Assembly: GCF_000802225.1 (NCBI RefSeq)
Contig: NZ_JTDI01000002.1
Coordinates: 1-64,000, forward strand
DNA length: 64,000 nt
Direction: 5' to 3'
From: Novosphingobium malaysiense
GTDB lineage: Bacteria; Pseudomonadota; Alphaproteobacteria; Sphingomonadales; Sphingomonadaceae
Below are positions 42,816 to 50,726 of the stretch, in pieces. The notes under the pieces were generated by a model, which was not told the DNA's origin, made no database searches, and saw only the letters and a list, made by a program, of their open reading frames with translations. The position numbers and the translations under genes are program-made. Every line of letters starts with the position of its first letter. The stretch's first letter is position 1.

Positions 42816-42999
42816 GCGCTACCCGCGCTTCTCAGCACCGCTTCGACCTATCCCCTTCGCCCCGGCGTTCGCCGGGGCGGTGGCATTGCGTCAGCTGAAA
42901 CGTTTGATGCGCGTCAATGGCAGCAGACCGCTTCCGGCGAAGGATGGCGCCACATGATGGCGGGAATCGCCCGCGCTCATCCGGATAAGGGAGTTGGAA

Positions 43000-44328
43000 A
43001 TGCAAAAAGATGATATGGTGGTGATCAGCACCGACGATCATATCTGCGAGCCGCCGACGCTGTTCGACAACCAGCTGTCTGGCGAACTGCTCGCTTCGGC
43101 GCCCAAGCTCAAGGTCGACAGCGACGGCAAGAACTTCTGGGAATACCAGGGCTATATCCGTCCGTCGGTGGGCCTCAACGCCGTCGTCGGCCGCCCGTTC
43201 GAGGAATACGGCATGGAGCCGACCTCGCTCGATCAGCTTCGCGACGGCTGCTACGACGTGCATGCGCGCATCGACGACATGGACGTGAACGGCATTGCCG
43301 CCTCGATGTGCTTCGGCAACTCGATCGGCTTCGACGGCCAGACCTTCCACAAGGCACCCGACAAGAAGCTCTCGCTGCGCCACATGCAGGCCTACAACGA
43401 CTGGCATTATGACGAGTGGTGCATGGCCTATCCCGGCCGCTTCATCCCGATCGGCATCTTGCCGACCTGGGACCAGCAGGCGACCGTCGACGAGGTCAAC
43501 CGCCTCGCCAGGAAGGGCTTCAACGTCGTCTCGATGAACGAGAACCCGACGGTTCAGGGTCTGCCGTCGATCCACAACGACTACTGGGATCCGATCTTCA
43601 AGGCGATCACCGACAACGACATGACCATCGCCTGCCACATCGGCTCGGGCAATCCGGCGCCGCATGCCTCGATGGAATCGCCGATCGAGGCGTGGATCTC
43701 GACGATGCCGATGTCGGTGGCGCAGGGCGTGTCGGACTGGCTGCAGCTCGAGGAACTGCACAAGTATCCGAACATGCGCATCATCGTCGCCGAAGGCTCG
43801 ATCGGCTGGGTGCCCTACCTGATGGAACGTGCCGACTTCTCGAACTGGCGCCACAAGGCCTGGACCCGCTCGCGCTTCCAGGACGTGAAGCCCTCCGAGC
43901 TGATGAAGCGCCACTTCTGCCACTGCTTCCTGTGGGATCCCTATGGCCTCAAGAACCTCGACGAAGTGGGCGTCGAAAACGTCACCTACGAAGTCGACTA
44001 TCCGCACTCGGACGCGCTGTGGCCCGATGCCGCAGAGCTTCTGTGGGAGCAGGTGAAGGATCTGTCGGACGAATACATCGACATGATCACCCACAAGAAC
44101 GCGATCAAGTGGCTCAAGCACGATTCGCTGTTCGAGAACTTCAAGCGTGAGGAGATCAACGTCGGCGCGTTGCACGCGCAGGCCGCCGCCAAGGGGGTCG
44201 ACACCGCGCCGAAGTCCTCGGGCGGTTCGGTTCCCAGCACCGAGACGCGTCCGGTCACCTCGGGTGACGTCATGGAAATGTTCAAGGCCCACGCCGAAAA
44301 GCGGGCCAAGGAACAGGAAATGGCCTGA
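43000..44328 (+). CDS. Amidohydrolase family protein (metal-dependent TIM barrel, PF04909 type)
   Basis: The 442-aa protein has the metal-binding start STDDHICEPPTLF, a middle HIGSGNPAPHAS, and the closing VDYPHSDALWPDA, as in amidohydrolase-2 proteins related to decarboxylases of the gamma-resorcylate/ACMSD type. Proteins of this long subtype are abundant in sphingomonads and mycobacteria that degrade aromatics or steroids, but the substrate is unknown. GGGAG six bases before ATG 43000 fixes the start. It stands alone, with a strong terminator behind it. Confidence 0.85.
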   Translation: MQKDDMVVISTDDHICEPPTLFDNQLSGELLASAPKLKVDSDGKNFWEYQGYIRPSVGLNAVVGRPFEEYGMEPTSLDQLRDGCYDVHARIDDMDVNGIAASMCFGNSIGFDGQTFHKAPDKKLSLRHMQAYNDWHYDEWCMAYPGRFIPIGILPTWDQQATVDEVNRLARKGFNVVSMNENPTVQGLPSIHNDYWDPIFKAITDNDMTIACHIGSGNPAPHASMESPIEAWISTMPMSVAQGVSDWLQLEELHKYPNMRIIVAEGSIGWVPYLMERADFSNWRHKAWTRSRFQDVKPSELMKRHFCHCFLWDPYGLKNLDEVGVENVTYEVDYPHSDALWPDAAELLWEQVKDLSDEYIDMITHKNAIKWLKHDSLFENFKREEINVGALHAQAAAKGVDTAPKSSGGSVPSTETRPVTSGDVMEMFKAHAEKRAKEQEMA

Positions 44329-44373
44329 CATGCCGTAAAACGGTTCCGGTAAGTCATTGCCGGGTTCAGGGAG

Positions 44374-44411
44374 CGCCGTGCGAAGGGATCCGTCCTTCGC
44401 ACGGCGTTTTT
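44374..44411 (+). terminator. Rho-independent terminator after the amidohydrolase gene
   Basis: A perfect 13-bp stem CGCCGTGCGAAGG/CCTTCGCACGGCG with a 7-base loop is followed by TTTTT. Confidence 0.93.
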
Positions 44412-44556
44412 CGTGCGGCTGTCATGCGCCGGACGGCAATATGAATCGCTTGGCGCAGGCTTCGGAGCGCAAGCGCTTGTCGTGCCGGGCAGGGCCGCAC
44501 TAAGCCTTCATCCATAACATCTGGCCGATGCTGGCCTGGCAAACAGGAGGGGCAGA

Positions 44557-45516
44557 ATGAAGTGGATATGCTGGAACAGGCTGTGGGCCTGGGGTCTTCT
44601 GGTAAGTTCCTCGGCGGGTGCGGCCCTGGCGGGGCAGGTAATTCCAGGCGCGGTTCCCGCACAGGCTGCACCGGTTGAACGGGAAGACGATGCCGGGTTC
44701 GCCATCGGTTTGCGCAGGGCAAGCTGGGTGGATACGGCCCGGAAAATAAGGCCCAACGGTGATTTTCCGGGCTCGGATACGCGAAGGCTCGACGTCATGA
44801 TCTGGTACCCGGCGACGGACGGGGCTGGTGGCAGAGAACCGGCGGGTGACGTGGTGCTTGAGGACGCGCCGCCAGCGGCAGGCCGGCGGCCTCTGCTCAT
44901 CTACAGCCACGGCACCAATGGCCGGCCCGACAACGCGATGGGCATTGTGCGGGCGCTTGTGCGACACGGCTACGTCGTGGCTGCTCCGGCTTATCCGCTG
45001 TCTTCACTTGCGGCTTTCACCCACATTCGTATGACCGATGTCTCGGATGTTGCTAATCAGGTAAAGGACATTCACTTCCTGCTCGATCAGTTGCTGGCCG
45101 ATGCGGTGACCGGTCCGGTGATCGACCCCGGCGCGATAGGCATCTATGGCCATTCGCTCGGTGGGGTGACGTCCTATTTTACCGTATATGGAAGGCAGAT
45201 CCGCGACCCGCGTGTAAAGGCGGTGGCAATGCTCGGTGGCGGTGATCCCGTCCAGACCGCGCTGGCCAACGACATGGGGCTGTGGGGTACCGGTTATGCC
45301 GAAGTGGCGGTGCCGGCCCTTTTCCTCAGCGCCGACAAGGATGTCTTCAGCCGCATGACCGGACGCCCGTTCGCGGCCTACGAGCGGGTGGAAGGGCCAA
45401 AGACCGAAGTGTTGATCCATGGGGGCGTTCACGTCTGGTTCCGGGATGAGGAGGCGTGGCCGTCAGATCACAGCAACCCCGATTGCCTGTTTTTTTCCGC
45501 AACATGCCTGGCGTGA
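44557..45516 (+). CDS. Alpha/beta hydrolase (dienelactone hydrolase/PAF-acetylhydrolase-like), C-terminus frameshifted
   Basis: As sequenced, this encodes 319 aa with a signal peptide (WAWGLLVSSSAGAALAGQ). The alpha/beta hydrolase core has an oxyanion region YSHGTNG and the nucleophile elbow IYGHSLGGVT; the catalytic His is likely in IHGGVHVWF. The last codons (SATCLA, stop 45514) follow a run of seven T at 45490-45496. After the run, another frame continues with convincing protein sequence to 45698. The intact ancestor was probably about 380 aa. An AGGAGGGG site precedes the ATG. It may be a pseudogene, a sequencing error or a slippage site. Confidence 0.8.
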   Translation: MKWICWNRLWAWGLLVSSSAGAALAGQVIPGAVPAQAAPVEREDDAGFAIGLRRASWVDTARKIRPNGDFPGSDTRRLDVMIWYPATDGAGGREPAGDVVLEDAPPAAGRRPLLIYSHGTNGRPDNAMGIVRALVRHGYVVAAPAYPLSSLAAFTHIRMTDVSDVANQVKDIHFLLDQLLADAVTGPVIDPGAIGIYGHSLGGVTSYFTVYGRQIRDPRVKAVAMLGGGDPVQTALANDMGLWGTGYAEVAVPALFLSADKDVFSRMTGRPFAAYERVEGPKTEVLIHGGVHVWFRDEEAWPSDHSNPDCLFFSATCLA

Positions 45517-45698
45517 AGATACCGGGATGCGATGACCGCGCGCCATTGATCGGCCCGCGTCGCCAGCAGGCGATTACTGTGGCGGCTTTGCGTGATTTCT
45601 TTGATTCTGCTCTTCGGGGAGATGCCCGGGCAAAGGCCCGGTTGCATGCTTTGGATGGCATGGACCCGGCGGTGACCGTAAGGTTTGATGACCAATAA
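45498..45698 (+). pseudogene. Out-of-frame C-terminal remnant of the alpha/beta hydrolase
   Basis: Reading from the Arg codon at 45498 gives RNMPGVKIPGCDDRAPLIGP, then RRQQAITVAALRDFFDSALR, ending VTVRFDDQ at the stop. It directly continues the hydrolase (NPDCLFF) if one T is added to, or two removed from, the T run. On its own it has no plausible start site with a ribosome-binding site. Confidence 0.75.
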
Positions 45699-45718
45699 GC
45701 CGGCAGGCCGCGTGCCGA

Positions 45719-45850
45719 TCAGAAGAAGGGCAGCGGCGCCTTGGCCAGGATCAGCGCCATGGCGCAGCCGGCGACGATCAGCGAACGCAGCGCATCGAGG
45801 GGCGATGCGTGCGGGGCGCGGTGTGCGGCAAGGGCAATGACTTTGGCCAT
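45719..45850 (-). CDS. Candidate 43-aa membrane peptide
   Basis: The short ORF MAKVIALAAHRAPHASPLDA then LRSLIVAGCAMALILAKAPL and PFF has one hydrophobic C-terminal helix. It lies in the otherwise empty 280-base gap between the hydrolase and the acidic lipoprotein, on the lipoprotein strand but beyond its terminator. The ribosome-binding site is weak, so this is a candidate only. Confidence 0.45.
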   Translation of the reverse strand: MAKVIALAAHRAPHASPLDALRSLIVAGCAMALILAKAPLPFF

Positions 45851-45894
45851 GCCGCCAAGGATGCCCCCGATTCGGTTGCAAACCGGTTAAAACG

Positions 45895-45926
45895 GGAAAA
45901 GGCCTCCGCGAGGGACGGAGGCCTTT
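45895..45926 (-). terminator. Terminator of the acidic lipoprotein gene
   Basis: AAAGGCCTCCG pairs with CGGAGGCCTTT around a 7-base loop. On the minus strand it is followed by TCCCGTTTTAACC, and it lies about 50 bases after the stop of the 45979-46257 gene. Confidence 0.8.
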
Positions 45927-45978
45927 CCCGCCAATGGCCCAAGGGGGTCGGCCCTGGCAAAACCTTTACGGACGAGCG

Positions 45979-46257
45979 TTATTCCATCTCGTCGGCAGCT
46001 TCGTTCAAGGCATCTGCGCGTTCGTCGCCGATGTCGTCGACCCGTTCGGCACGGGCGTTGAGTTCGTCTTCGCGTGCATCGGTCGTTGCTTCGTCGGCCA
46101 TCTGTTCCAATTGCTCGGCACGTTCATCGCCGAGGTCCTCGACGGCGTCCGCGCGTTCTTCCAGGGCGTCTCCGGTCTCTTCGACCGCCGAGTCCTGGCC
46201 GCAGGCACCCAGCATGGCGAGCGCCGGCAAGGTCGTAAGCATGACGAACTTCTTCAT
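45979..46257 (-). CDS. Small acidic lipoprotein with repeated Glu/Asp/Arg/Ala motifs (92 aa)
   Basis: The leader MKKFVMLTTLPALAM with lipobox LGAC is followed by an almost entirely helical, strongly acidic mature part. Related units recur in it (DAVEDLGDERAEQL, ERVDDIGDERADAL). A near-perfect CAGGAGGAAA site precedes the ATG, implying high expression. It resembles small outer-membrane helical lipoproteins, possibly a coiled-coil oligomer. It lies behind the EF-hand lipoprotein gene on the same strand. Function unknown. Confidence 0.75.
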   Translation of the reverse strand: MKKFVMLTTLPALAMLGACGQDSAVEETGDALEERADAVEDLGDERAEQLEQMADEATTDAREDELNARAERVDDIGDERADALNEAADEME

Positions 46258-46328
46258 GAGATTTCCTCCTGTTGTCTTACGGCCACTTTTTGGCCGTGTC
46301 TGTGATCGACGCTCGGTATGCAGCGCGA

Positions 46329-47000
46329 TCAATTCGGCGTGCGCGCGCTTGCGCGGGCAGCGCTGAACTCTTCGGGAGAGAGGTAGGTGTCCGCGTCCTT
46401 GTCGAAGTAGAAGAAGGTCTGGCCCGCTTCGTTGATCTGGTCCTGGGTCGTGTAGGGACGCGTCTCGTCGTTTGGCTTCGGCTCCGTCGGGTCGGAGCGA
46501 ACTGCCCAGATCGCATATTCTGCAACGGACAATTGTCCGTCGTCGTTGCGATCGAGAAAGGCGAAGTCCATGGCGCTGCGCGGACGAAGCGGGGACGAGG
46601 AAACACCAGCGTTGTCCGGTGCGGCGGTATCGTTCTGGTCACTTCCGGCGTTCATGGCGGACCCGTCGCTGGCGGTGCTCGTTGTTGAACCGCCGCTGCC
46701 ACCGGGCGCCTCTCCCGAGGAACCGGAACCGGTCGCGGCTTGGGTCGATCGGCTCGCGGAGGGGCTCTCGGCCTGCATCGCGGCGCGGTTTTCGTCATAC
46801 TCGCGCACTGCGGCCTCGCGATCCATCGCATCGAAGGCGGCCTGCTGCTGTTCGTTCATGTCGCCGGCGACGGGATATCCTTCGTCGCTGTCGACGATCT
46901 CGTCGACATCGTCGATCGGCGTGTTTTCTACATCCTGAGAATCGCATGCCGACAATGTGAGCGCCACGGCGACCATCGGTAATGTAAAGTGGCTTTTCAC
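46329..47000 (-). CDS. EF-hand lipoprotein
   Basis: The 223-aa protein starts at GTG with a leader and lipobox LSAC followed by Asp (CDSQD). A Ser/Gly/Thr-rich linker (about residues 78-130) leads to two C-terminal EF-hand loops, DRNDDGQLSVAE and DKDADTYLSPEE, predicted to bind Ca2+. Asp directly after the lipid-bearing Cys is the inner-membrane retention signal in E. coli; whether this holds here is unknown. A GGAG site precedes the start. Confidence 0.82.
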   Translation of the reverse strand: MKSHFTLPMVAVALTLSACDSQDVENTPIDDVDEIVDSDEGYPVAGDMNEQQQAAFDAMDREAAVREYDENRAAMQAESPSASRSTQAATGSGSSGEAPGGSGGSTTSTASDGSAMNAGSDQNDTAAPDNAGVSSSPLRPRSAMDFAFLDRNDDGQLSVAEYAIWAVRSDPTEPKPNDETRPYTTQDQINEAGQTFFYFDKDADTYLSPEEFSAARASARTPN

Positions 47001-47140
47001 GGCCTTCTCCTGCCAGTGTCCGTCCTTCGTTGTGCGTTGTTAATGTCCCCAACGGCTCAGCGGGCCGATGGTTCAATAAATTTCCCGCCGTTTTGCGAAA
47101 AAGCTGTCGAACCATTGGAATATTGGCGGGGGAAACTTCA

Positions 47141-48121
47141 CTATTGCGAAGCCTGGCGATGCGAAGGACAGATCCGGGCGAACATCGCGCGATGATCCGA
47201 TCCATTATCCGGCAAGACTTCGAAGGCATTCAACTCGATATTGCCCTTGAGCATCAGCTGATCGAGCGGCCAGCCGATCGGAACCAGCCCGGCCGGGAAG
47301 GTCGGATAGCTGCCCCGCCCGATGCGGGGATCCTTCCAGCCGCCGGTTTCCCGGAATTTCGTTGTCGTTCGCGACCATGGCACGTCGTTGAAGTCGCCCG
47401 TGACGAAAGCGTCGGGAAGGCGATCCGGCGTGCGAATTCCGGCTCTGACAATGCTGCGATCGCGGAGCTGCGTGTTCCAGCCGGGCAACGGCGGCTTGGG
47501 ATGCAGGCCGATGAACTCGACAGGTGGAAAGCCCGAAGGCTGGAGCGTCGCGTAGAGCGTGGGCGTGTCGCGATAGGTGTTTTCGACCAGATTGATTCCG
47601 GCCACCGGCAGGCGCGTGGCGAAGACCAGTCCAAAGCCCTTGGGCTGCGGATGCCGCCGGACGAAAGGATATCCGGCCAGGAGCGCGTCGAGCCGATCGA
47701 TCCAGGTCCGGTCGGTTTCCATCAGGAAAAGGACATCCGGATCGTATTGCCGCACCTGGGCCGCGATCCTGCCGTAGTCCTTGTTCTTCACCTTCACATT
47801 GGCGGCCATTGCCGTGAAGCAAGTCGGGGCATGCGCCCGCGAATCGGCAAGCTGCAATTCTTGCCCGGCAATCGACCAGTAGGGCCAGACGCGCCAGATA
47901 TTGATCGCGGCCACCAGCCCGAGCATGAAGACCGTTATCCACCGCAGCCGACTGCCCGCGACGATTGCAAGGACCAGTACGACGGCAGCCGCATAGACCA
48001 GCAGCTCGCGCACCATGTCGACCGGGCGTATGAACCATGCGTCACTGGGAATGAGCGACACAAGCGTGGCCAGGAGTGTGATCGCGGCCAGACCACAAAC
48101 CGCGACTGCCAGTTTATTCAT
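47141..48121 (-). CDS. Endonuclease/exonuclease/phosphatase (EEP) family membrane protein
   Basis: This 326-aa protein has three N-terminal membrane helices (about residues 5-75) and an EEP domain. The domain includes AANVKVKNKDY, DVLFLMETDRTW, FVTGDFNDVPWS with the catalytic Asp/Asn pair, and the terminal NGSDHRAMFA. The family (YafD-like and others) cleaves phosphodiesters of DNA, RNA, lipids or inositides. Membrane anchoring suggests an envelope or extracellular substrate, which is not identifiable. Confidence 0.88.
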   Translation of the reverse strand: MNKLAVAVCGLAAITLLATLVSLIPSDAWFIRPVDMVRELLVYAAAVVLVLAIVAGSRLRWITVFMLGLVAAINIWRVWPYWSIAGQELQLADSRAHAPTCFTAMAANVKVKNKDYGRIAAQVRQYDPDVLFLMETDRTWIDRLDALLAGYPFVRRHPQPKGFGLVFATRLPVAGINLVENTYRDTPTLYATLQPSGFPPVEFIGLHPKPPLPGWNTQLRDRSIVRAGIRTPDRLPDAFVTGDFNDVPWSRTTTKFRETGGWKDPRIGRGSYPTFPAGLVPIGWPLDQLMLKGNIELNAFEVLPDNGSDHRAMFARICPSHRQASQ

Positions 48122-48269
48122 CCTCTATCCCCTCGTCTTCCGACACAATGGACGGCAACGCGGAGAGGTTCCGGTTTCGGGTCGTTGTGACATACGCGCG
48201 CCAAGGCCTTCGCGTCGCCTTTGAAGGGCGGATGCGGGGCGGAAGCCGCGTTCCGCCCCTTCTTTGTCG

Positions 48270-49160
48270 TTACTTCTTCTGCCCGATTGCAAAGCCGCGC
48301 ATGTCGATGGATGGCGTCAGGATGTACCAGCCATAGGCCATCTCGGCGCCTTGCGGGCCGAACAATGCGCCGGAAAAGGCGCTGTCCGTAGTGTCGGCGA
48401 ACGTGCCGGAAAACCCCGGACCGCCGGCATCCAGCATGCCGGTTCCGGTGAATGTCCCAAAGTCGACCGGTGTGCTCGTCGTGTCGCCATTCAGCAGCCC
48501 GGCAAGCGTCAACGACGTATCGACGGTGCCCGCGCCGAAGTCGATGGAGAAAGTCCCGGTGGAATGGCCGTTCAGACTATACGCCGTCCCATCGGATGTT
48601 CCGCCGCCGCCGATGAAGGCGTCGTATGTTGCGGTGCCGGTGGTTGGTACGTCGCTGGCAAGTGTCGGTACACCGCCAACGGCCAGGTTGATGGTCTGCG
48701 TGTTGTTTTCGATGTGGGTCCAGCTGGCAAGAACCGTGTAGGACATCGTTACGCCGTTGATTTGCGGACGAAACAACACGACGCCGTCGAAAACACCGCC
48801 GGAGTTGTGATTGTAGACGGTCTGGTTTGCGGTGGAATGCGTTTCGTCGATGTCACTCGGGTTGATCGTCACTTCCAGCCCCGCGGGCGATGTCAGTGTG
48901 TAGGTGTCCGTGCCTGCCTGGTAGTCCAGTGTAACGCCTTCGCCGAACTTGTTGGACGAAGAGGTGCTGGGCGAACCCAGCTGGGCTGTAATGCCTGCGG
49001 ACTGGAACGTCTGGTCCCCGACCAACTCGTCAATCGTTTCATAGCTAGGCGCAGGTGTCGGTGTGGGTGTCGGTGTAGGCGTGCTGTTCACGTCGCCTCC
49101 TCCGCCGCATGCCGACAGCGCCAGTGCCAGCGCCAAAGTCCCTCCCAGGCGTATTTTCAT
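48270..49160 (-). CDS. TbpB-like surface lipoprotein, probable Slam substrate
   Basis: This 296-aa lipoprotein has leader MKIRLGGTLALALAL and lipobox LSAC, then GGGG and a flexible (TP)n linker encoded by tandem 6-bp repeats (about 49050-49085). The mature region is beta-rich. Its C-terminal part (DFGTFTGTGMLDAGG, FSGTFADT, SGALFGPQGAEMAYGWYI) matches the transferrin-binding-protein-type 8-strand barrel (PF01298 style), with the diagnostic G.(F)FGP..AE motif. It lies 17 bases after the Slam gene with GAGGGAG before the ATG, so it is almost certainly the cargo. Ligand unknown; the fold serves transferrin, haem and other binding roles. Confidence 0.8.
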   Translation of the reverse strand: MKIRLGGTLALALALSACGGGGDVNSTPTPTPTPTPAPSYETIDELVGDQTFQSAGITAQLGSPSTSSSNKFGEGVTLDYQAGTDTYTLTSPAGLEVTINPSDIDETHSTANQTVYNHNSGGVFDGVVLFRPQINGVTMSYTVLASWTHIENNTQTINLAVGGVPTLASDVPTTGTATYDAFIGGGGTSDGTAYSLNGHSTGTFSIDFGAGTVDTSLTLAGLLNGDTTSTPVDFGTFTGTGMLDAGGPGFSGTFADTTDSAFSGALFGPQGAEMAYGWYILTPSIDMRGFAIGQKK

Positions 49161-49177
49161 TGTCGTCGCTCCCTCTG

Positions 49178-50500
49178 TCAAAACGCCGAACTCACACCAA
49201 GCTCGGCAGAAATACGTTTGTAATCGTAGATCTCGATGGAGGAGCGGTTGCGCTCCCACTTGACGCGCACGAGCGGCGCGAAGGCGCCCACGTGAAGGGC
49301 GCGCAGGGTCGCGGCGATGCTGGCCGAATAGCGGTCTTCGACGCGTCGCTCCGGATAGAGAAACAGCCGGGCATCGGCTTCCAGATGGCTGTAACCCAGG
49401 GTGCCGATCAGGGTCGTGCGGCCTGCCTCGCGGAAGGCGTAGGCACTCGCGCCGCCGCTCGCGAGCGAATAGCCCGGATCGCGCGCCGCCTCTCGGAAAC
49501 CGTAGACCTGGATGCCGCCGCCCATGCGCGCGCTGAAGGCGCGATCGAAACTGGCGCTGAGAGTGAAATCGTCGGCGACCTGCAAGGCATTGCGTTTGTT
49601 CTCGACGTGCGTGATGCCGCTTTCGATCCGCAGCTGGCTGCGCTTTCCGGTGGGATGTTGCCAGTTGGCGGTGCCGCCGTAGCTAAACGTATAGAGGTCG
49701 TTGCCGTACCAGCGCCAGGTCGGCCCTGCGGCCAGCGTGATGCGGTCCTTGCCCAAGGTGTATTGCGGGCCGATCTGCACGCCGGTGGAGATGTCGTTGA
49801 ACCGGCTGTCGCGGTAGAGATTGCCGCCTGCTGAAACCCGCACGAGCAGGTCCGTCCCCTTTTCCAGTCCCTCGCGCCAATAGGCTTGTCCGCGTAGGTC
49901 GACGCCGACGCCCGATTTGGCCCGCGCATCCTTGTCCAGGGTGAAGTCGCCGATCACCGTGCCAAGCGTGTCCGAGCGCGTGGCGCGGTTGATGTTGCTG
50001 TCCGGCGCCAGGGCCACTTCGATCGAGCCGCCGAAGGGTTTGTGCGCGTTCAGGGCATTGGCGTAGAATCGCACCATGCGTTCGACCTGCGGCGGCAGGC
50101 CGGCCGCCTCCGCGGCGCGGAACTGGCGTTCGGCGCCCCGCATGTTGCCGGTCAATGCCAGTACGCGCGCGAGTTCCAGCCGCACGCGGACGGCTTCGGG
50201 TTTGTCGTCCAGGATGCGGCGGAATTCGATGGCGGCATCGGTATAGTGGTGCAGGTCATCTGCGAGCATCATGCCGAGGCGGAATCGGGCTTCGGTGCGA
50301 AGCTCAAGATCCGGATCATGTCCCAGAGCGCGGTAGGCGGTTTCGGCCGTCGCGAAATCGCCTTTGGCGCGCGCGGCATCGGCAAGGGCGAAGACCTGCG
50401 CGGCGGATAGCTGTGCCGAAGCGCCTCCCGCATCTTGCGCAGGCGCCGCAACCGGCACGGAAGCCAGCGCAACCGCCAAAATAATCGCCCTGATTGTAAT
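49178..50500 (-). CDS. Surface lipoprotein assembly modifier (Slam, type XI secretion outer-membrane protein)
   Basis: The 440-aa protein has a signal peptide, TPR-like helices (about residues 35-140: DAARAKGDFATAETAYRALG and RRILDDKPEAVRVRLELARV) and a C-terminal DUF560 barrel ending in Phe. EVALAPDSNINRATRSDTLG at the junction is the family hallmark. Slam moves lipoproteins such as TbpB to the cell surface in Neisseria. I place the start at ATT 50498-50500: GAGGGGG lies 8 bases before it and the product opens MTIRAIILAVALASVPVAA, a textbook signal peptide. The first conventional start (TTG 50477-50479) is 29 bases from that site and lacks the positive N-region. Confidence 0.88.
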   Translation of the reverse strand: MTIRAIILAVALASVPVAAPAQDAGGASAQLSAAQVFALADAARAKGDFATAETAYRALGHDPDLELRTEARFRLGMMLADDLHHYTDAAIEFRRILDDKPEAVRVRLELARVLALTGNMRGAERQFRAAEAAGLPPQVERMVRFYANALNAHKPFGGSIEVALAPDSNINRATRSDTLGTVIGDFTLDKDARAKSGVGVDLRGQAYWREGLEKGTDLLVRVSAGGNLYRDSRFNDISTGVQIGPQYTLGKDRITLAAGPTWRWYGNDLYTFSYGGTANWQHPTGKRSQLRIESGITHVENKRNALQVADDFTLSASFDRAFSARMGGGIQVYGFREAARDPGYSLASGGASAYAFREAGRTTLIGTLGYSHLEADARLFLYPERRVEDRYSASIAATLRALHVGAFAPLVRVKWERNRSSIEIYDYKRISAELGVSSAF

Positions 50501-50508
50501 GATTCTTT

Positions 50509-50515
50509 CCCCCTC
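50509..50515 (-). promoter_or_regulatory. Ribosome-binding site that decides the Slam start
   Basis: GAGGGGG on the minus strand, 8 bases before the in-frame ATT at 50498-50500. No ATG, GTG or TTG in the Slam frame lies within usable distance of it. Confidence 0.6.
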
Positions 50516-50631
50516 GGCGGACCGGTTAAATAGGGGGCAAGTTCTTGTCTATTCGGAAAATAATCGGAGCCGCGGTACCCGTTTCATAGCGCGGGAGAAA
50601 TATCGGATTTCCGCGGGGGACCCGGCGCATC

Positions 50632-50645
50632 TTACACAAATGTAA
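50632..50645. promoter_or_regulatory. Palindrome TTACA-CAAA-TGTAA between aguA and the Slam gene
   Basis: Two perfect 5-bp arms around a 4-base spacer, about 130 bases upstream of the Slam start and 80 bases beyond the aguA stop. It is a candidate operator for the Slam/TbpB-like pair. It does not match the classical Fur box as I know it. Confidence 0.35.
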
Positions 50646-50726
50646 TCGCCCGAAACTTTTGGGAGCCGCCGTTCAATACTCCTGCACGGCAGAAAAAGCG
50701 CGGCGCATGTTCGTGATGTTGTTGAG

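Noticed and set aside
42859..42878. GC hairpin (GCCCCGGC/GCCGGGGC) after trmB as a terminator
   Set aside because: The stem is strong but no T-tract follows; it may be a weak or factor-assisted stop.
45456..45698. Independent 80-aa gene after the alpha/beta hydrolase
   Set aside because: It has no ribosome-binding site and its sequence continues the hydrolase family C-terminus, so it is treated as a frameshifted remnant.
48236..48259. Hairpin GGGGCGGAA/TTCCGCCCC as terminator of the TbpB-like gene
   Set aside because: On the minus strand, where it would be needed, no T-tract follows the stem.
49050..49085. Tandem 6-bp repeats in the TbpB-like gene as a phase-variation tract
   Set aside because: The unit is a multiple of three, so length changes alter the TP linker but not the reading frame.
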